Below, in pieces: positions 1-13,300 of a stretch of DNA of 64,000 bases. The first letter of the stretch is position 1, and each line of letters starts with the position of its first letter. The stretch spans positions 1,096,528 through 1,160,527 of the forward strand of contig QANU01102670.1 in assembly GCA_003254905.1 (NCBI GenBank), written 5' to 3'. Origin of the DNA: Nissolia schottii (taxonomy: Eukaryota > Streptophyta > Magnoliopsida > Fabales > Fabaceae). The notes below the pieces were generated by a model. That model had not been told where the DNA came from. It worked only from the letters and a program-made list of their open reading frames with translations, and made no database searches. The position numbers and the translations under genes were made by a program.

Positions 1-757
1 AACGAGTGACAGAGTTAATAAGAAGTGGGTAACTAATAGTAGTATATAAGGAGGAGTTAATGTAGAGAGAAATGATGATAATAAACAAGATTACATCATT
101 AAACCCTAAACCCTAAAACTTAAACCAAAATAAAAGTACTAGCTATTATATAAAAGTCATTATTTCTCCCCCAAGCTGACACTTAACCTTCAAGTTTCTT
201 AATGTTGTTGGCCTCAGGGTAGTAATACTTGTCAAGAGAAACCACACCCTAATCGAACTCTAGAACAACGGTGGCAGTGGCAATGATGGTGGTGGCGTCG
301 GTAAAACAACCTTAGCAGGACCACCGAGAGGACGCGGAGGAGGAGGGTGTACAGTGGAAGTGAGGGAGGGAGAGGCAGAGGACGTCTTTATATATACTCA
401 TTACCATCGTATTATTATGACATTACCGTCGGATAAAATCGACGGTAATTACACCAACCATTGGAAAATGTGTGCACGGGAAAACGCAAACACAGAAAAG
501 TGTGCGGAGAAGTTTGAGGCTGTTACCGTCGGAAAGAACCGACGGTAACGGGTTCAATGTCACAACGAGTTGGAAAAGGTGCCTTTATAGATTTGGACAC
601 CGTCGGATTTAATGTCGGTTTCTTGTTTTCGACGATAATCGTGACAAAAATTAACCCAGTTCTCCTTAATTGCATTTACTGTTGGAATTTGTTGTTTTTT
701 CCAACGGTAATATCGTCGTATGGTGTTCAGACGGTAATTTGCTATTTTGTAGTAGTG
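1..757. mobile_element. Right-hand end of a CACTA-like DNA transposon
   Basis: The segment ends at 757 with TTGTAGTAGTG, whose complement CACTACTACAA is the classic CACTA terminus. Just inside it, short motifs related to ACCGTCGG/CCGACGGTAA recur many times in both orientations (about 423-450, 525-549, 598-640, 700-735), as in the subterminal repeats of plant CACTA elements. Two of them form near-perfect small palindromes. No transposase is visible, and the left terminus is either outside the window or lost. A short telomere-like run of AAACCCT lies at about 100-118. Open frames at 354-548 and 557-784 are fortuitous reading through these repeats. Confidence 0.55.
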
Positions 758-3598
758 ATTTCCTTAACCATAATCTTTTGTTAAAGGTTTCTACTAAGCC
801 TAATTAAACAATTATGAGCATATGAATATTTATATCACTTAATAATAATCATACACACGCAACATGACTTATTTAATGCAATAAAAAATGTAGTCCCATG
901 TAGTTCTAAAAAGGTTTCATGACTTTCTAAAATAGTTTCATAAATATTTCATAAATAACTACTATCATAAATAAAAGAAGGTTTCTAAATAAATAATTAT
1001 AAAGAAATAACTAACTTCGTAATTAAAAACATTTCTAAATATATCACTATTTCTTAAATAAGAAAATAACTAATTAAATAAATATCTGACAATTTTCATA
1101 AATAAAGAAATACTAATTAATAATTAATTAATAACTAATTTCATAAAAAGAATTTCTAATAATAACTAACGTTATAAATACATAAAATAAAATACTAAGT
1201 TTCATCTCCTAGGATTTCGTAAAACATGCATAAATAAAATAATTCTTAAAAATAAATAAATAACAAATAAATAAATTTTAAAATAAATACATGGTCTAAA
1301 TCAGGCCGTAAAGAATATCACTCACCTTAAAATGGCTGACCGCTAAGAAGCACTAAGCTTGGAGTTCCTGACACCCTATGTGAAGGCACTTTTTTCCCAC
1401 AAATGGAAAAAGAGAAGGAAAAAAGAAACAAAAATAATTGGAGCGAAAAGTCTTACAAAAGTGGGACCTTTCAAGCTCTTAATTGAATTAATAAGTTTAA
1501 ACACTCACGAAAAACTTCTATGTATATATAAGGGGAGGAGGAGACCTCTTGATATTGCTACTACGATGTAAAACTCCAAACAACGAACAACCACAGTGCA
1601 CCTAGGACACTGCCGCACACCAACATTTCCTTTTACATTTTTCCCTCTTCCTGTTTTAAAGGTCATCACACAACAAAATCAACCATACGCCCTGCATTTT
1701 TCATAGGCTACACTTTTGAAGCGTGCTCAAGAAAAGGACATAAGTTTAGTGAAAATTAATTTATTTCATTAATTTATAAAATTAGTTGCCGTTGACTTTG
1801 ATATGTATATACTCCATCGTCATTATCATTCAGCGCAGTCATATGTATATATCTAAAGCAACCTCCAACCGTACATTGAATGCAAGCTCTCAGAAAACTG
1901 ACTCACTTCCTTTTGATCCTTCTCTTTTGCTAAATTGATGATTCATTCACATTTTGCTAATAAAAATGTTACTGCTATAATAGTTACCATATGAAGGTAT
2001 ATGCATGCATGTGTACTTGATGTTCAGGTATCATAAGTGCAGTTGTAACTATACCTTGCGAAATTTTCATATTTCTTTAAAGATTTTGTTAACAAGCCAT
2101 TTAGCCTTTAGGGCACTTGTTGTAAAATTTATATTAAAAAAAAATTAAAAATATATAATTTTAATGATAATAAATATATTATTAATTCAAAATATTTTTT
2201 CTTAACCCTTTTAACTAAGAGTATTGATGGGCAAAACTCTTACTTTAATTACAAGAACGCCACAAGCAATATGAGCATTGTTGATTTTTCATCAACAAAA
2301 AGAAAAGAGATGATGCATGAGATTGGTAAAATTTGTAACTAGCAACTGTCTGTGCACACATCAATGCTCTATCTGTTTGAGTAGAACCAAGTCAAAGTAA
2401 TGATGGCAAACCGTTAACTCTTTATTTATTTTAAGTATTTTGTTAACAACGGTTTAAAGGCATCCGGTTCAAATTATTTATATTATTTTACCTATTTTCA
2501 CTCTAAATAAGAAATTTAAAATTAAGGATTGATTTATAATTTTCTTTAGTTCAAAATAATCTTATTAGTGATTAATTTATTTCGTTGTTTGTTATGCTTA
2601 AAATTATGTGTAAAGGATAAAGTTATAACAAATGATCTATTAAAATGTGAGAACGTGACTAGCAAAATGAATCATTATTTTCCTTTTAACTTAAAATGAC
2701 AGATAATTTAAACTAGAAAAAATACCTGTTAAAAAAAATTAAGAAACAATTTTTTTTAATGCATTAAAATTTTAAAATTTTTATATTTTCAATAATTTTC
2801 CCCTTAATAAGCCTTCGTAAGAATTTTTTTTTATCAAAACTCTTATTTTAAATTAAAGTAATATCATTAATAATTCTGTCCCTTATGCATGACCAATTAA
2901 TATGTTATGCTGGCGATCATGTGCAATGAAGTGTAGTAAGGTGTTAGTAAAAACGTGTCTATGCAGTCAAAATGCATCCCCCACATGTCATATTGTTGTT
3001 TTGAGAGAAATATCACATCATTTCTTATTGAGAGAAAAAATCATCTCAATAGAAAAGAAAAAAAAAATAGATGATTTTGGTGTATGTTAAACTGTTCAAA
3101 CTCCATAGCAAATTCAATAAATAATACGTGTCTCGTTTAATATCATTTAATTAAAAATGGTGCAATAAAATATGTCATGTTGTCAATTTAATCTCTAATT
3201 AACTTCAAATTTTATTGACAATTGGCAAATGTTTATAAATCAATTTTCTTATTAATTCCCAAAGTTTTTCAATCACTGCAAAATGCAATTCCCACATTAA
3301 TGTTATATATAGATCCAGTGATGAGATGAGATCAAAGAGGTGGTACTAGTGGCTCTTGGGGCCAATTCATTCATTCATTCCAATCCCTCTCACATTATAT
3401 CCGCGTCCATTTATTGCCACCTAACCCAACAAACACTCCCAACCGTAACAATTTATAAGAGCATGCATGCAAGCAGAACCCTATTCTATTTATCCCTATA
3501 TACATTATTTATAATATTTTTCTTCTTACTATATATACATAGTGTTACTCTTCTCACAACTTGCCTCATTCCCTCACCAATTTCCGTATTGCTTCAAA
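758..3598. other. Intergenic AT-rich region upstream of the GDSL pair
   Basis: This is very AT-rich DNA with no supportable gene; the open frames seen here are short and lack family resemblance. The last 100 bases are the likely promoter and leader of the first GDSL gene, with a TATA-like ATATATA around 3530-3537 and a pyrimidine-rich leader up to the ATG at 3599. Confidence 0.6.
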
Positions 3599-6158
3599 AT
3601 GGCTTCTTTGGATCTCACAATAATGAAGTGGGTTATGAGCATTGTGGCAGTGGTTTTGGGCCTTTGGAGTATTAGTGGGGTTGGAGCAGCGCCACAAGTG
3701 CCTTGCTACTTCATCTTTGGTGACTCTTTGGTTGACAATGGCAACAACAACCAGCTCCAGTCTTTGGCCAGGGCTGATTACTATCCTTATGGGATTGACT
3801 TCCCTGGTGGACCTTCTGGAAGGTTCTCCAACGGCAAAACTACTGTTGATGTTATTGGTGAGAGAGCCTCTCTTTGATTAATTTCTTAATTAGTAGTACT
3901 AATTAGCTTATTAAAATTGCATGCATGGGATTAATTGGCACTTAATAATGTTGTTCTTGTTAACAAACCCATATAAATACTTCTGCATATGCTAGTTAAT
4001 TCAATAATCTTAGCATTGTTTAACATGCAATACATTATATAGACATTAAATCTATTTTTGAGCTTTTAATTATCTAACTGGTTCACTTTTTGAGTTCACA
4101 AATAACTTGATATACATTATGATTATGATAATATTTTTCATGTCCTTTTTCTAAATCAAATGTGAATGCTAAGTTACTATGTAAGTTACTATGTTAAGTT
4201 CAGACAGTAAATTAGTTAATTCTTACCAGTGTTGTTTTTACCTGAAAGGAAAGGATTTAAGAAGCAAGAGTCTATTTTTACCGCTGACAGTAAATGATGA
4301 AGATGTAACATGCACAAGTAAATTAACAAAAACAGAACACACTCTGTATGAGTTACACCTCTTGAGGGTGTGTGGGGGCCCTTAAATTCCATGCACATGG
4401 TTTCTGTTAGACAGCATTCAATATGCAATTTAAGACACCCTGACACTTCTTTTGACTAAAAGAAACTAATTGGTAAAAATGCAATTAAAGTAAGAAACTA
4501 CACAATGAGGAAAACTAAATTTATTGCCAGATCCGTATTTACCATAACCACTGATTTAGTAAAAACAAAAAAGAATAGAAAATGTCGGTGCAATTTATGT
4601 TTTTGTTTTCTATTTTCAACTATTTTTTTTTTACTTTTTAAGATTTATGAAAAAAAAAAAGAATTAAAAATAAGAAGCTCAGTTCTCTATTTTTATTTTT
4701 ACTATTTTCTTTGCAAAACTATGAAAAACCAAACAAGTCATACTAGCAATTGTGATGTCTAACATTCTCTGTTGGAAATTAAACAGCTGAGCTTTTGGGA
4801 TTTGATGACTACATACCACCATTTGCAACAGCCAGTGGTGATGACATACTCAGAGGTGTCAATTATGCATCTGCAGCCGCTGGAATTAGAGAAGAAACTG
4901 GCCAGCAACTGGTATATATATTTTCCTTCTTCTATATGGAACATCACTTTTTTCAATGTCTTCATTAATTTGGTTATGTTCTAATTATTAAAATTGTTCA
5001 TGTGTGTGCGTGTGTGTGTGTAGGGAGGGCGCATTAGTTTTAGTGGGCAGGTTCAGAATTACCAGAACACAGTGTCCCAGGTTGTAAATATCCTGGGGAA
5101 TGAGGACCAGGCTGCAAATTACTTGAGCAAGTGCATTTACACAATTGGAATGGGTAGCAATGATTACCTCAACAACTATTTCATGCCTCAGTTTTATTCT
5201 AGCAGCAGGCAGTACTCTGTTGATGAGTATGCTGATGTTCTTCTTCAAGACTACACTAAACAGCTTGAAGTAATTTGTCTCTACCTCTCTTTGTTGGTTT
5301 TTATTATTATTTTTTTTTATTTTTAACTTTTCATCACTAATTTGCAGGCCATGTTCAATTAAAATAATGTTATTTGTATAAATTTTTTGTGACTGTCTTT
5401 AAAACACACCTTAAAGTGTACTCTAAACATTAGTTGACAGTCAGTTTTAATTTTTCTCTCAAACAAGAGAAACAAGGGAGTGAATCCTCTGACGTGAAAA
5501 TTGTCTTCACATGTTAATGGAATGATTTTTGTCTGTTATTCAGACTCTGTATAACTATGGAGCAAGGAAAATGGTGCTATTTGGGGTGGGCCAAATAGGT
5601 TGCAGCCCAAGTGAGCTGGCACAAAACAGCCCAGATGGTGCCACGTGTGTGCAGAAAATCAATGATGCAAACCAAGTATTCAACAACAAATTGAAATCCG
5701 TTGTTGATCAACTCAACAGCCAGCTCCCTGATGCAAAGTTCATCTACATCAACTCATATGGTATCTTCCAAGATATCATAACCAACCCTGCAGCATACGG
5801 TAAATCAATCATATTCTCTACCCTAAAATAATTTTCTAGCCATTAATTTAAATTGAGCAATTTCTCGCAGCAATTGCAGTAATCTTAAGATATTGAACTA
5901 ATTGATGATACATTAATTAATTTATTTTTATCAGGGTTCAGTGTAACAAATGCTGGGTGCTGTGGGGTAGGGAGGAACAATGGTCAAATTACATGTTTGC
6001 CCATGCAAACGCCGTGTATAAACAGGAGGGAGTACCTTTTTTGGGATGCTTTTCACCCAACTGAGGCTGGCAACGCCGTTGTTGCTCAGAGAGCTTACAG
6101 TGCTCAATCTGCGTCGGACGCTTACCCTGTGGATATCCGCCAGCTGGCGCAGATCTGA
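3599..6158 (+). CDS. GDSL esterase/lipase, copy 1 of a tandem pair
   Basis: The gene has five exons: 3599-3857, 4787-4911, 5024-5269, 5544-5799 and 5935-6158, giving 369 aa in frame. It is predicted to be a secreted SGNH-type lipid or ester hydrolase. An N-terminal hydrophobic signal peptide covers about residues 8-31. Block [13 protein letters not shown] carries the nucleophile Ser43, the GSNDYLNNY block follows in exon 3, and the DAFHP block near the C terminus supplies Asp333 and His336. The length and five-exon structure are normal for plant GDSL lipases. The ATG at 3599 is the one that places the signal peptide directly before the mature domain. Intron 2 ends in a TG-rich tract before its TAG acceptor. 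The substrate cannot be told from sequence. The neighbour at 7143 is a paralogue with identical exon 2 and exon 3 lengths. Confidence 0.93.
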
Positions 6159-7142
6159 TCTGAAGATGGTGATGATCAAAGCTAGTGGCAGAAAATTAAT
6201 ATGTTAATTCCTTGCTTGCTAGAATGTGCGTGTTACTTCTTTTCAAGGCATAAGGAATTTTAAATTTAATTTCTTGTTGTTACATAGTAATAATTATATA
6301 TGCTAAATGTTCAAGGACTCTCACAAAGTACATGTGTAATTTTGTCATAAGGTTTTGGAGGATTGCATAATGATAGTGTGATGAATTGGTTGATTAATGG
6401 ATGCCCCCTTATGAAAAATTTTCAACCAAAATGGTCTACACAACATTTACCTCTTTGCTTTCAAAATTCTTAAACAAGACATTGCAAACTCTCACTTATC
6501 GAAGCGATTTTTGTTTTAACACTTTTTTCCGAAAAATTAGATGCACGCACATAACTGCCTATAAAGAACTAATAAGTTACAAATAAGGTGCTTTCATCAA
6601 CTACATATATTTAATCGTTTAAGGGTTGGTTCAAGTGTTAAAACAATGATTTGAACTAAAGTGTAGAATTACTCGACCGTAAATAGTTATTCGAATGCCT
6701 AATTATAGGTGCTCTTTCACTCGACTTTCTTTTGGGCTATAAACTGAACAATAACTGCCTGCGGTGATTAGGACATTTTAGCGCGCACATTTGTCCTTTA
6801 ACCCTTGGTTTTTGAATTTCTAGGTGGTTAGTAGTTACACTCTCATGGCAAATCGAACTTCTAGTTAAAACTGTTTCTGTTAGAGCCTCCTCCGGTCATT
6901 TATCTAATTGTACGTCACAAAAAGAAGAAAAAAAAAAAGATTTAATATATGTCCTTTCAAAATTCCAATGTACCACTAATTAAAGTATGTAGTTTTCCAC
7001 AAATTTGACCACAAAACTAGGTCATAGCTGCTTCTTTTTCTCTCTTATTAATTTCTCTCTCTATATGTACTCCGTTACTCTTGATCAGAATCAAGTTGTG
7101 TTTAGCCTCTCGGTAATTTTTTTTCTTCTTTTGACAATTGAC
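6159..7142. other. Spacer between the two GDSL genes
   Basis: This is the 3' flank of copy 1 and the promoter of copy 2. It is AT-rich, and no further gene, RNA or repeat was recognised. Confidence 0.6.
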
Positions 7143-9568
7143 ATGGGTTGTGAAACTAAGTTATGGTCGGTGGTGCTTCTTTTCTTCTTGAGCGTGACAT
7201 ACATGCTGCAGGTTCTTGGGGAGCCACAGGTGCCATGCCTTTTCATTTTGGGGGACTCATTGTCTGATAGTGGAAACAACAACGATTTAACCACCGATGC
7301 CAAAGTTAATTACTTGCCTTATGGTATTGATTTTCCGGATGGCCCAACAGGAAGATTTACCAATGGCCGTACTCAAGTCGACTTTATCAGTAATATATAT
7401 CCTTTTTATCTGTTTCATAATATCTAACACTTTTTAAATTTGATACGTTCTTAAATCAATGTATCTGATCAACTGATTAAACGCTTGTCTCTTACTTTAG
7501 TGTGTTGATCATATGGGTTAAGGTCACTCAAATGATTTGAATATTGTAGGTCGTAGCTAGATCCAAATTCATTAGAATGGGTTGGGGCTTGGCTTATGAA
7601 ACGGGACATTTTGACGTGGGCATCTTCAATTGTGTCACATATATTTTACCAAACTTGAAAAGAATAAACTAAATAGATTCGTATGATTACTTTTTTTTTG
7701 GTAAGATTAATTGATAGTATAAGATTTTAGACTGTGGAATCAGCCATGTCCATGATTTCTTTAGATAATTAGTATAAAGTCAAATACTTTTAATGATATA
7801 GGAAAATATTATTATTGCATGGTTGTATTTAAAAAAAAAATAGAAAATCTTTACTTACAAACTTCTTAATTTTATTTTGTTGTGTCACTTTGAGTTATCA
7901 TTTCTTAGTTTTATTTACCTTACAATTTTGTGATTATTGCAGCGGAACATTTAGGATTTGACCATTTCATCTCACCATACGCAAATCTCGGCGATTCGGA
8001 CATACTTCAAGGTGTGAATTATGCATCTGGAGGAGCAGGAATTCGTGATGAGACCGGAATTCGTTTGGTATAAATCCAAAAACTTTATTAATTTAAGGAT
8101 GAAATCTTATAATTTTTAAACTGAGATCTTACTTTAAGAAAAATCTTTTGTTGTAAAATGACATGACAATTTTGGTGGCAGGGGCACGAGGTCAGCATGG
8201 GAACCCAGTTAAAGAATCACGAAGTGATAGTTTCCCAAATCGCTAAGAAACTTGGGAGTGATGAAAAAGCGAAAACACACCTAAATAAGTGCTTATACTA
8301 TGTGAATGTAGGTAGCAATGATTATCTCAACAATTATTTCTTGCCGGATCAATACCCATCAAAAGGAAAGTATACTCCTACCCAGTACGCTGCGGCTCTT
8401 GTCAAAGAATTATCAATGCAATTAAGGGTACGTACTGCTGAAAATTTCAGTTAAGAAATTAGGTCAAATTAAATCCCTAAAGACTTATGAGTAAGTATAT
8501 ATTCAAATTCGTTCCTAAGTAAGTCTTTGTTGTCAGTTACTAACTTATGAAAAGTACTAAATTAGTCTTTTGAGTAGATAAAAGTCAATGAGATTAGTTC
8601 TTGAGATGGATTAATTTGATCGATTGATCAAGAATCTCTTATTTTTATAATGAAAAGGAGAGCGTTATGCTTCCCATTTCATTATTCATTTCTACATGAT
8701 AATATAGGGTGTGTTTGTTTTAACTTTTAAAAAATGATTAAAAAATTAATTTTTGATATAGAGCTTTAAAAACTGAAAACATATTTTTCTTAGAAGTTAA
8801 TCTATTTGAATTCTCCTAAAATGTTAAAAACATATTTTTTAAAGATTCAAATTATTTTTAAAAATTTATACAGATATACAAAACTGATTATTTTTATAAA
8901 AAAAAATGAAACAAACGTACCCATAATCTCACCGTTTAGATGAATGGTGAGATGATGAACATAATCTGCTCATTTTCACCTTGAAAATGAGAGAACGAAT
9001 TTGATATTTTTCATAACTTGAGAATGAACTTAACTGATATGGCCAATAACCTTGAGGTAAATTTAAAGGTTTAACCAAGACTTTTTTACATGCGTAGGGA
9101 TTGCACTTACTTGGAGCAAGAAAGTTTGCATTGATAGGGTTGAACCTTCTAGGGTGCATCCCACATGAAGTCAGAACTCATGGGAAAAACGATTCGTCCA
9201 TATTATGTGTTGAGGAAGAGAGCAAAGCTGCAATTCTTTTCAATAAGAAGCTAAAAGCAGTAGTTGATCGATTCAACAAGGATCTATCTGATTCAAAATT
9301 CATCTACATCGACAGTGCTGTCATCACATCCCATTACCCTGCCAAGTTAGGAGGCATAGAAGATTTTGTGCATTGCTGCAAAGTTGGATCGAATGGACAG
9401 TGTGCACATGGTCAGGAGGAGCCATGCGAGCATAGAGACCTATTCGCATTCTTCGATGAGTTTCATCCAACTCAGATTATCAACAGATTCTCAGCAAGAA
9501 TGGCTTTTAATGCTCCTATTCCAAGCTACGCACACCCTATGGATATTAGTCATCTTGTTAAGTTGTAA
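7143..9568 (+). CDS. GDSL esterase/lipase, copy 2 of a tandem pair (intron 4 absent)
   Basis: The four exons are 7143-7389, 7943-8067, 8182-8427 and 9098-9568, giving 362 aa. A signal peptide covers about residues 7-26. Block I reads LGDSLSDSGNNN with Ser39, [10 protein letters not shown] is in exon 3, and the last block DEFHP gives Asp326 and His329. Exons 2 and 3 have exactly the lengths of copy 1 (125 and 246 nt), but the last exon runs through the position where copy 1 has its fourth intron. The protein is clearly diverged from copy 1, for example HCCKVGS where copy 1 has GCCGVG, so this is not a recent duplication. Intron 3 (8428-9097) holds a Tourist-like MITE. The function is inferred only as a secreted ester hydrolase. 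Confidence 0.9.
8707..8922. mobile_element. Tourist-like MITE in intron 3 of GDSL copy 2
   Basis: The element begins GGGTGTGTTTGTTT and ends AAACAAACGTACCC, imperfect terminal inverted repeats, flanked on both sides by ATA as a 3-bp duplication. It is about 216 bp, AT-rich and without coding capacity. The family assignment is by terminus and duplication length only. Confidence 0.5.
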
Positions 9569-10380
9569 TATTAATCGTAGAGTGTGTGTATTTAGAAACT
9601 CTTCTCTTGCGCATATACACACACACACACACATTTAATTAGTTAGAGCGCATTTGATTTTCAAGTAGAATACACCTAGAACCAATTCTATGCCCTAACA
9701 GAAGTAAAAATCTCTCATTTCTAAAGCTTTAGAATTGATTATGAATCACCCTACTAGAAATCCGAGCTCGTTATTACTTGTGTATTCATACGGACGTTTC
9801 GAATTTTTGTGCCAGTAAAGTTGAGGATTAACATTATTGCAGTACATTACTATAATTTCATTTTGCATGTCTGAGGATTTATTTATTTATAGCCCTTTCC
9901 ATGCCAAGGTGTATTCTCCCTTCTTATGTAGCGCGTGTTTAAATGGTTGGAACTCGTCCAAAATTGATTCTAATCATTTTAGAAAGAAAAGTTTTTCATT
10001 TTTAGAGTTTTGGAATCGACTACTAGCCTTGTTAACTGAGATCCAAACACGCTAGTAATCCTAATAAACATACTACTGTTAACAAATCATAGAACCTTTC
10101 ACGTTTAGGTACATTACAGGGATAACTTAAATATATCAATTCTACATATTAAACCATTAAAACATACACTACATAGCGGGAGTTAATACCGAAACCCCCT
10201 CCACATATATAGTTCTGCTTGTACATGTGTCATTTAGGCATTTTAACATTCATCTTGCTATCATTAATATCATACTAGATGCCATAATACAAGTAGCACA
10301 AAACCTAAGTCTTTTTTTTCTTCTCAAGTGCAAACTAACACATTATTTTTTTGGTGGGGGGGGGGGGGAGGGTTAATTAA
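9569..10380. other. Convergent intergenic region with a possible MITE
   Basis: This lies between the ends of GDSL copy 2 and the AGAMOUS-type gene, which converge. It contains a CA microsatellite (about 9617-9632) and a roughly 400-bp stretch (about 9649-10052) bounded by weakly inverted ends related to AGCGTGTTTGGAT, probably an old MITE. A run of 13-15 G lies near 10356-10370. No gene was recognised. Confidence 0.45.
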
Positions 10381-13300
10381 TTAAGCTAATTGAAGGGACA
10401 TGTGGTCTTGCCTTGCATACTGATTATTGTTATTATCATTGGGTTGTAATCCGGCCACTTGGAAGTAGCCACAGGACTCAAATTGCTGCTGCTGCTGAGA
10501 TTGCATAGGTTCATAGTTTGTGGGCCCAGCTGGCAATGGGCTCCTATCTCTTTCTGCTATCTACATTCCCAAATAACAAAAATAGTCATGATTAGGGATA
10601 AATAATGCGTAAACCATCAAAATCGTCCTCATTATTGACATTAATGATTAAGTTCGTTCTTAAAGTATAAAAATCATTAAATTTATCTCTAAAGTTGTCA
10701 ACATTCAATCAAATTAGTCTCTCTCACACTAATTTAATCAGCTATTAACAACTCCATGGACAAATTTGATTGATGCTATCAACGTTGAGGACGGGTTTAA
10801 TGATTTACTCCATTAATAATACATCCAACGTACACATATGCACAAAGCATGTGATAGCTGAAAAGACAGAAAACGTGACATATACATACCTTTGCTCTAA
10901 GAAACTGGTTGTTATGATGCAAGTCTATCTCCTGTAATAAGTACACATTTAGTTAACATAATCATGAAGAAATCTTGCAAACATTCATTTAGATAAGTGA
11001 ATCAACCAATTAAGTTCCAGAGTGCTGACAATCAGATAAATGAAGACGCAAAATTTGACTTGAAAAATTAAATTAAAAAGACGAATTGTTTCACAAGGAA
11101 ATTAAACACGTACCCTCTTCTGCATGTAGTCAATTTCTGCAAACAGCAGCTCGTTCTGATGTACATGTTAGGAAAATAGCACAAACATAAACAAGGAAGG
11201 GAATTAGGATTTGTTATTAATCAGCCAATAGAAAGAGGAAAACCTTGCCACTATACCTTCTTGGAACGGATTTTGCTAATCCCTTTTTCTAATTTGGTCT
11301 CAAGGTTTTTGAGATCCTTGGCATTCATTGCGCTCAAAGCCTCACCCATCATCTGCCTGTAGCAATTCAAGATTTGTTCACCAAGAGTGTTGAAATCAAT
11401 AATATTATTAATTACAAACATTGTTCACCAAGGTTTAATCAACTTTTTTCTTGTCCTAATAATTAATAATACTTGAAAGGCTAGCTAATTGAGCTTGCCT
11501 GTTGTGATTCTGCATGTTACTGATTTGCACACGCAGTTTTGCAGCTTCTTGCTGGTAAAACTGACATATATACCCCAAAAAAACAAAAAAGGGTTAGTTT
11601 ATTATTAAGATTAAATCTAATTTATTGTGCCTAGCTAGCTATTGTTGTTTAATTGGATCCAAACCTAATACATTCTGCTAGCAAGAGAAGTAGCTCAAAT
11701 CAATGTCACAATTAGTAGAAATAGAGAATGAATGGTTAATATATGTATACCTGAGCATTAATCTCAGAGGTGGATCCACCACTAGAGGGATCTGAATTTG
11801 CTTTCTTGTACCTCTCAATAGATGCTCTCACGCTGCAATGTAGTAATGGTACAGTTTTCAGTTCAAGTTTATTGATTATTGCTAAGCTAAGTGGTTTGGC
11901 AATGGAAACTAATACAGTGCCTGCAGTCATGTTTATTCCGTATCACTGCATTCAAATATGGTTGAAGAATATTTCTTCCTAGAACATATTTAATTTATAA
12001 TAACAATACTACAAAGTCAAAATAATATAACCAAAGTTTTTCACATAATTTATGGCAGTCGTTGGATTAGATATAACATAGTGAGAAAACTCACTTGTTC
12101 ATCCAAAGGTCACAAATGATGTGTTTTTTAGTAAAAGAGAAAGTGTTTATTTCTTGGTTAAACATTCAGATTGAACAAAGAAATTCAAGCCAACTTAAGA
12201 TTCATAAACCTAGTAAGCACCTACAAAAATAATTAAAATTAATCATAAAAAAAATTAAAGGAGAAAGAAATGGAGCTACTTTTACATTCCTGGTTGAATA
12301 TTGCAACCACACTTCAAACTGGTGATGTAAATTGTGCAAAGTAAACTTTAATTTATTTTATGCCTAACAAAATATACTTATTTATTGTCAGACATAAACT
12401 ATAGTCTCAAAACCATCATTTTAATAAAAGTAGAAAAGACCTTACTTTATCAACGTAACTCGGTCCCTAGTTTTGAACACAAATGGTATGAAAAGTAATG
12501 AACAGTATAAAGGATGCAAATTATCATCATTATCAATATCAATATTTAATGAAGACATAACCAAATAGTATAATTTGAAAGGTCGACGGTCAAATCATCC
12601 AACTCATTGAGTTAACTAAACCTTAAAAGCAACTCTTCAAAGGGCAACATCAAATGATCTTATTACGTCAATGTCTGATTAGATGTGATACAAATAAAAT
12701 GTTAAAATAGTAAAATTCATGACCATCCTATATTATGTATGGAAAATTAGGAGGGGAAAAAATACTTTTTTACTATCTGCAATCCACTGATACCTTAATT
12801 TCCTCGAGCCAGTGATTGGCTGGGCCTGCCACGTTGGCACAGGTTCCCACAATATGATTGGCTCAACTATTTCTAGAGCTATATATGTTTTGCTCTGCCA
12901 ATTGGACGAAACCCATTACTCGTTGGATAATTCTCCCAACCACAATTTATTTATTGGGTACCTCCATTTACAAAAATTCACTTGATTTATTTTTATTGTG
13001 TATTCAAAAATAATATATTACTATTTGTGTTAAAGAATTTCTCGCAGGAATTTTATAGGGGAAGAAAAAATATCTATATCCTAGTTAAGGTGGTGACTTT
13101 GCCACGTGTACCGTAAAAGAAGAATAATAAAACATGTTAATCTTAAAATAATTTGGTGATTTTATTGTAATAATACATTTAAAAGTTTAGATGTTGATCA
13201 TAAATTTTAAAATTATTTTATATTTAAAATAAAGATCAAATACTTGACGCTGGGTCAAGAAAGGAGCTGATTTTTATCACCTTTTTAATCTATTTATAAA

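Noticed and set aside
100-118. AAACCCT repeats suggesting telomeric DNA
   Set aside because: Only about two and a half units; this is a telo-box-sized motif common in plant promoters, not a telomere.
9101-9568. Independent short GDSL gene starting near 9101
   Set aside because: The frame opens at TTG, not ATG, and joins exactly in phase to the three upstream exons; it is the last exon of GDSL copy 2.
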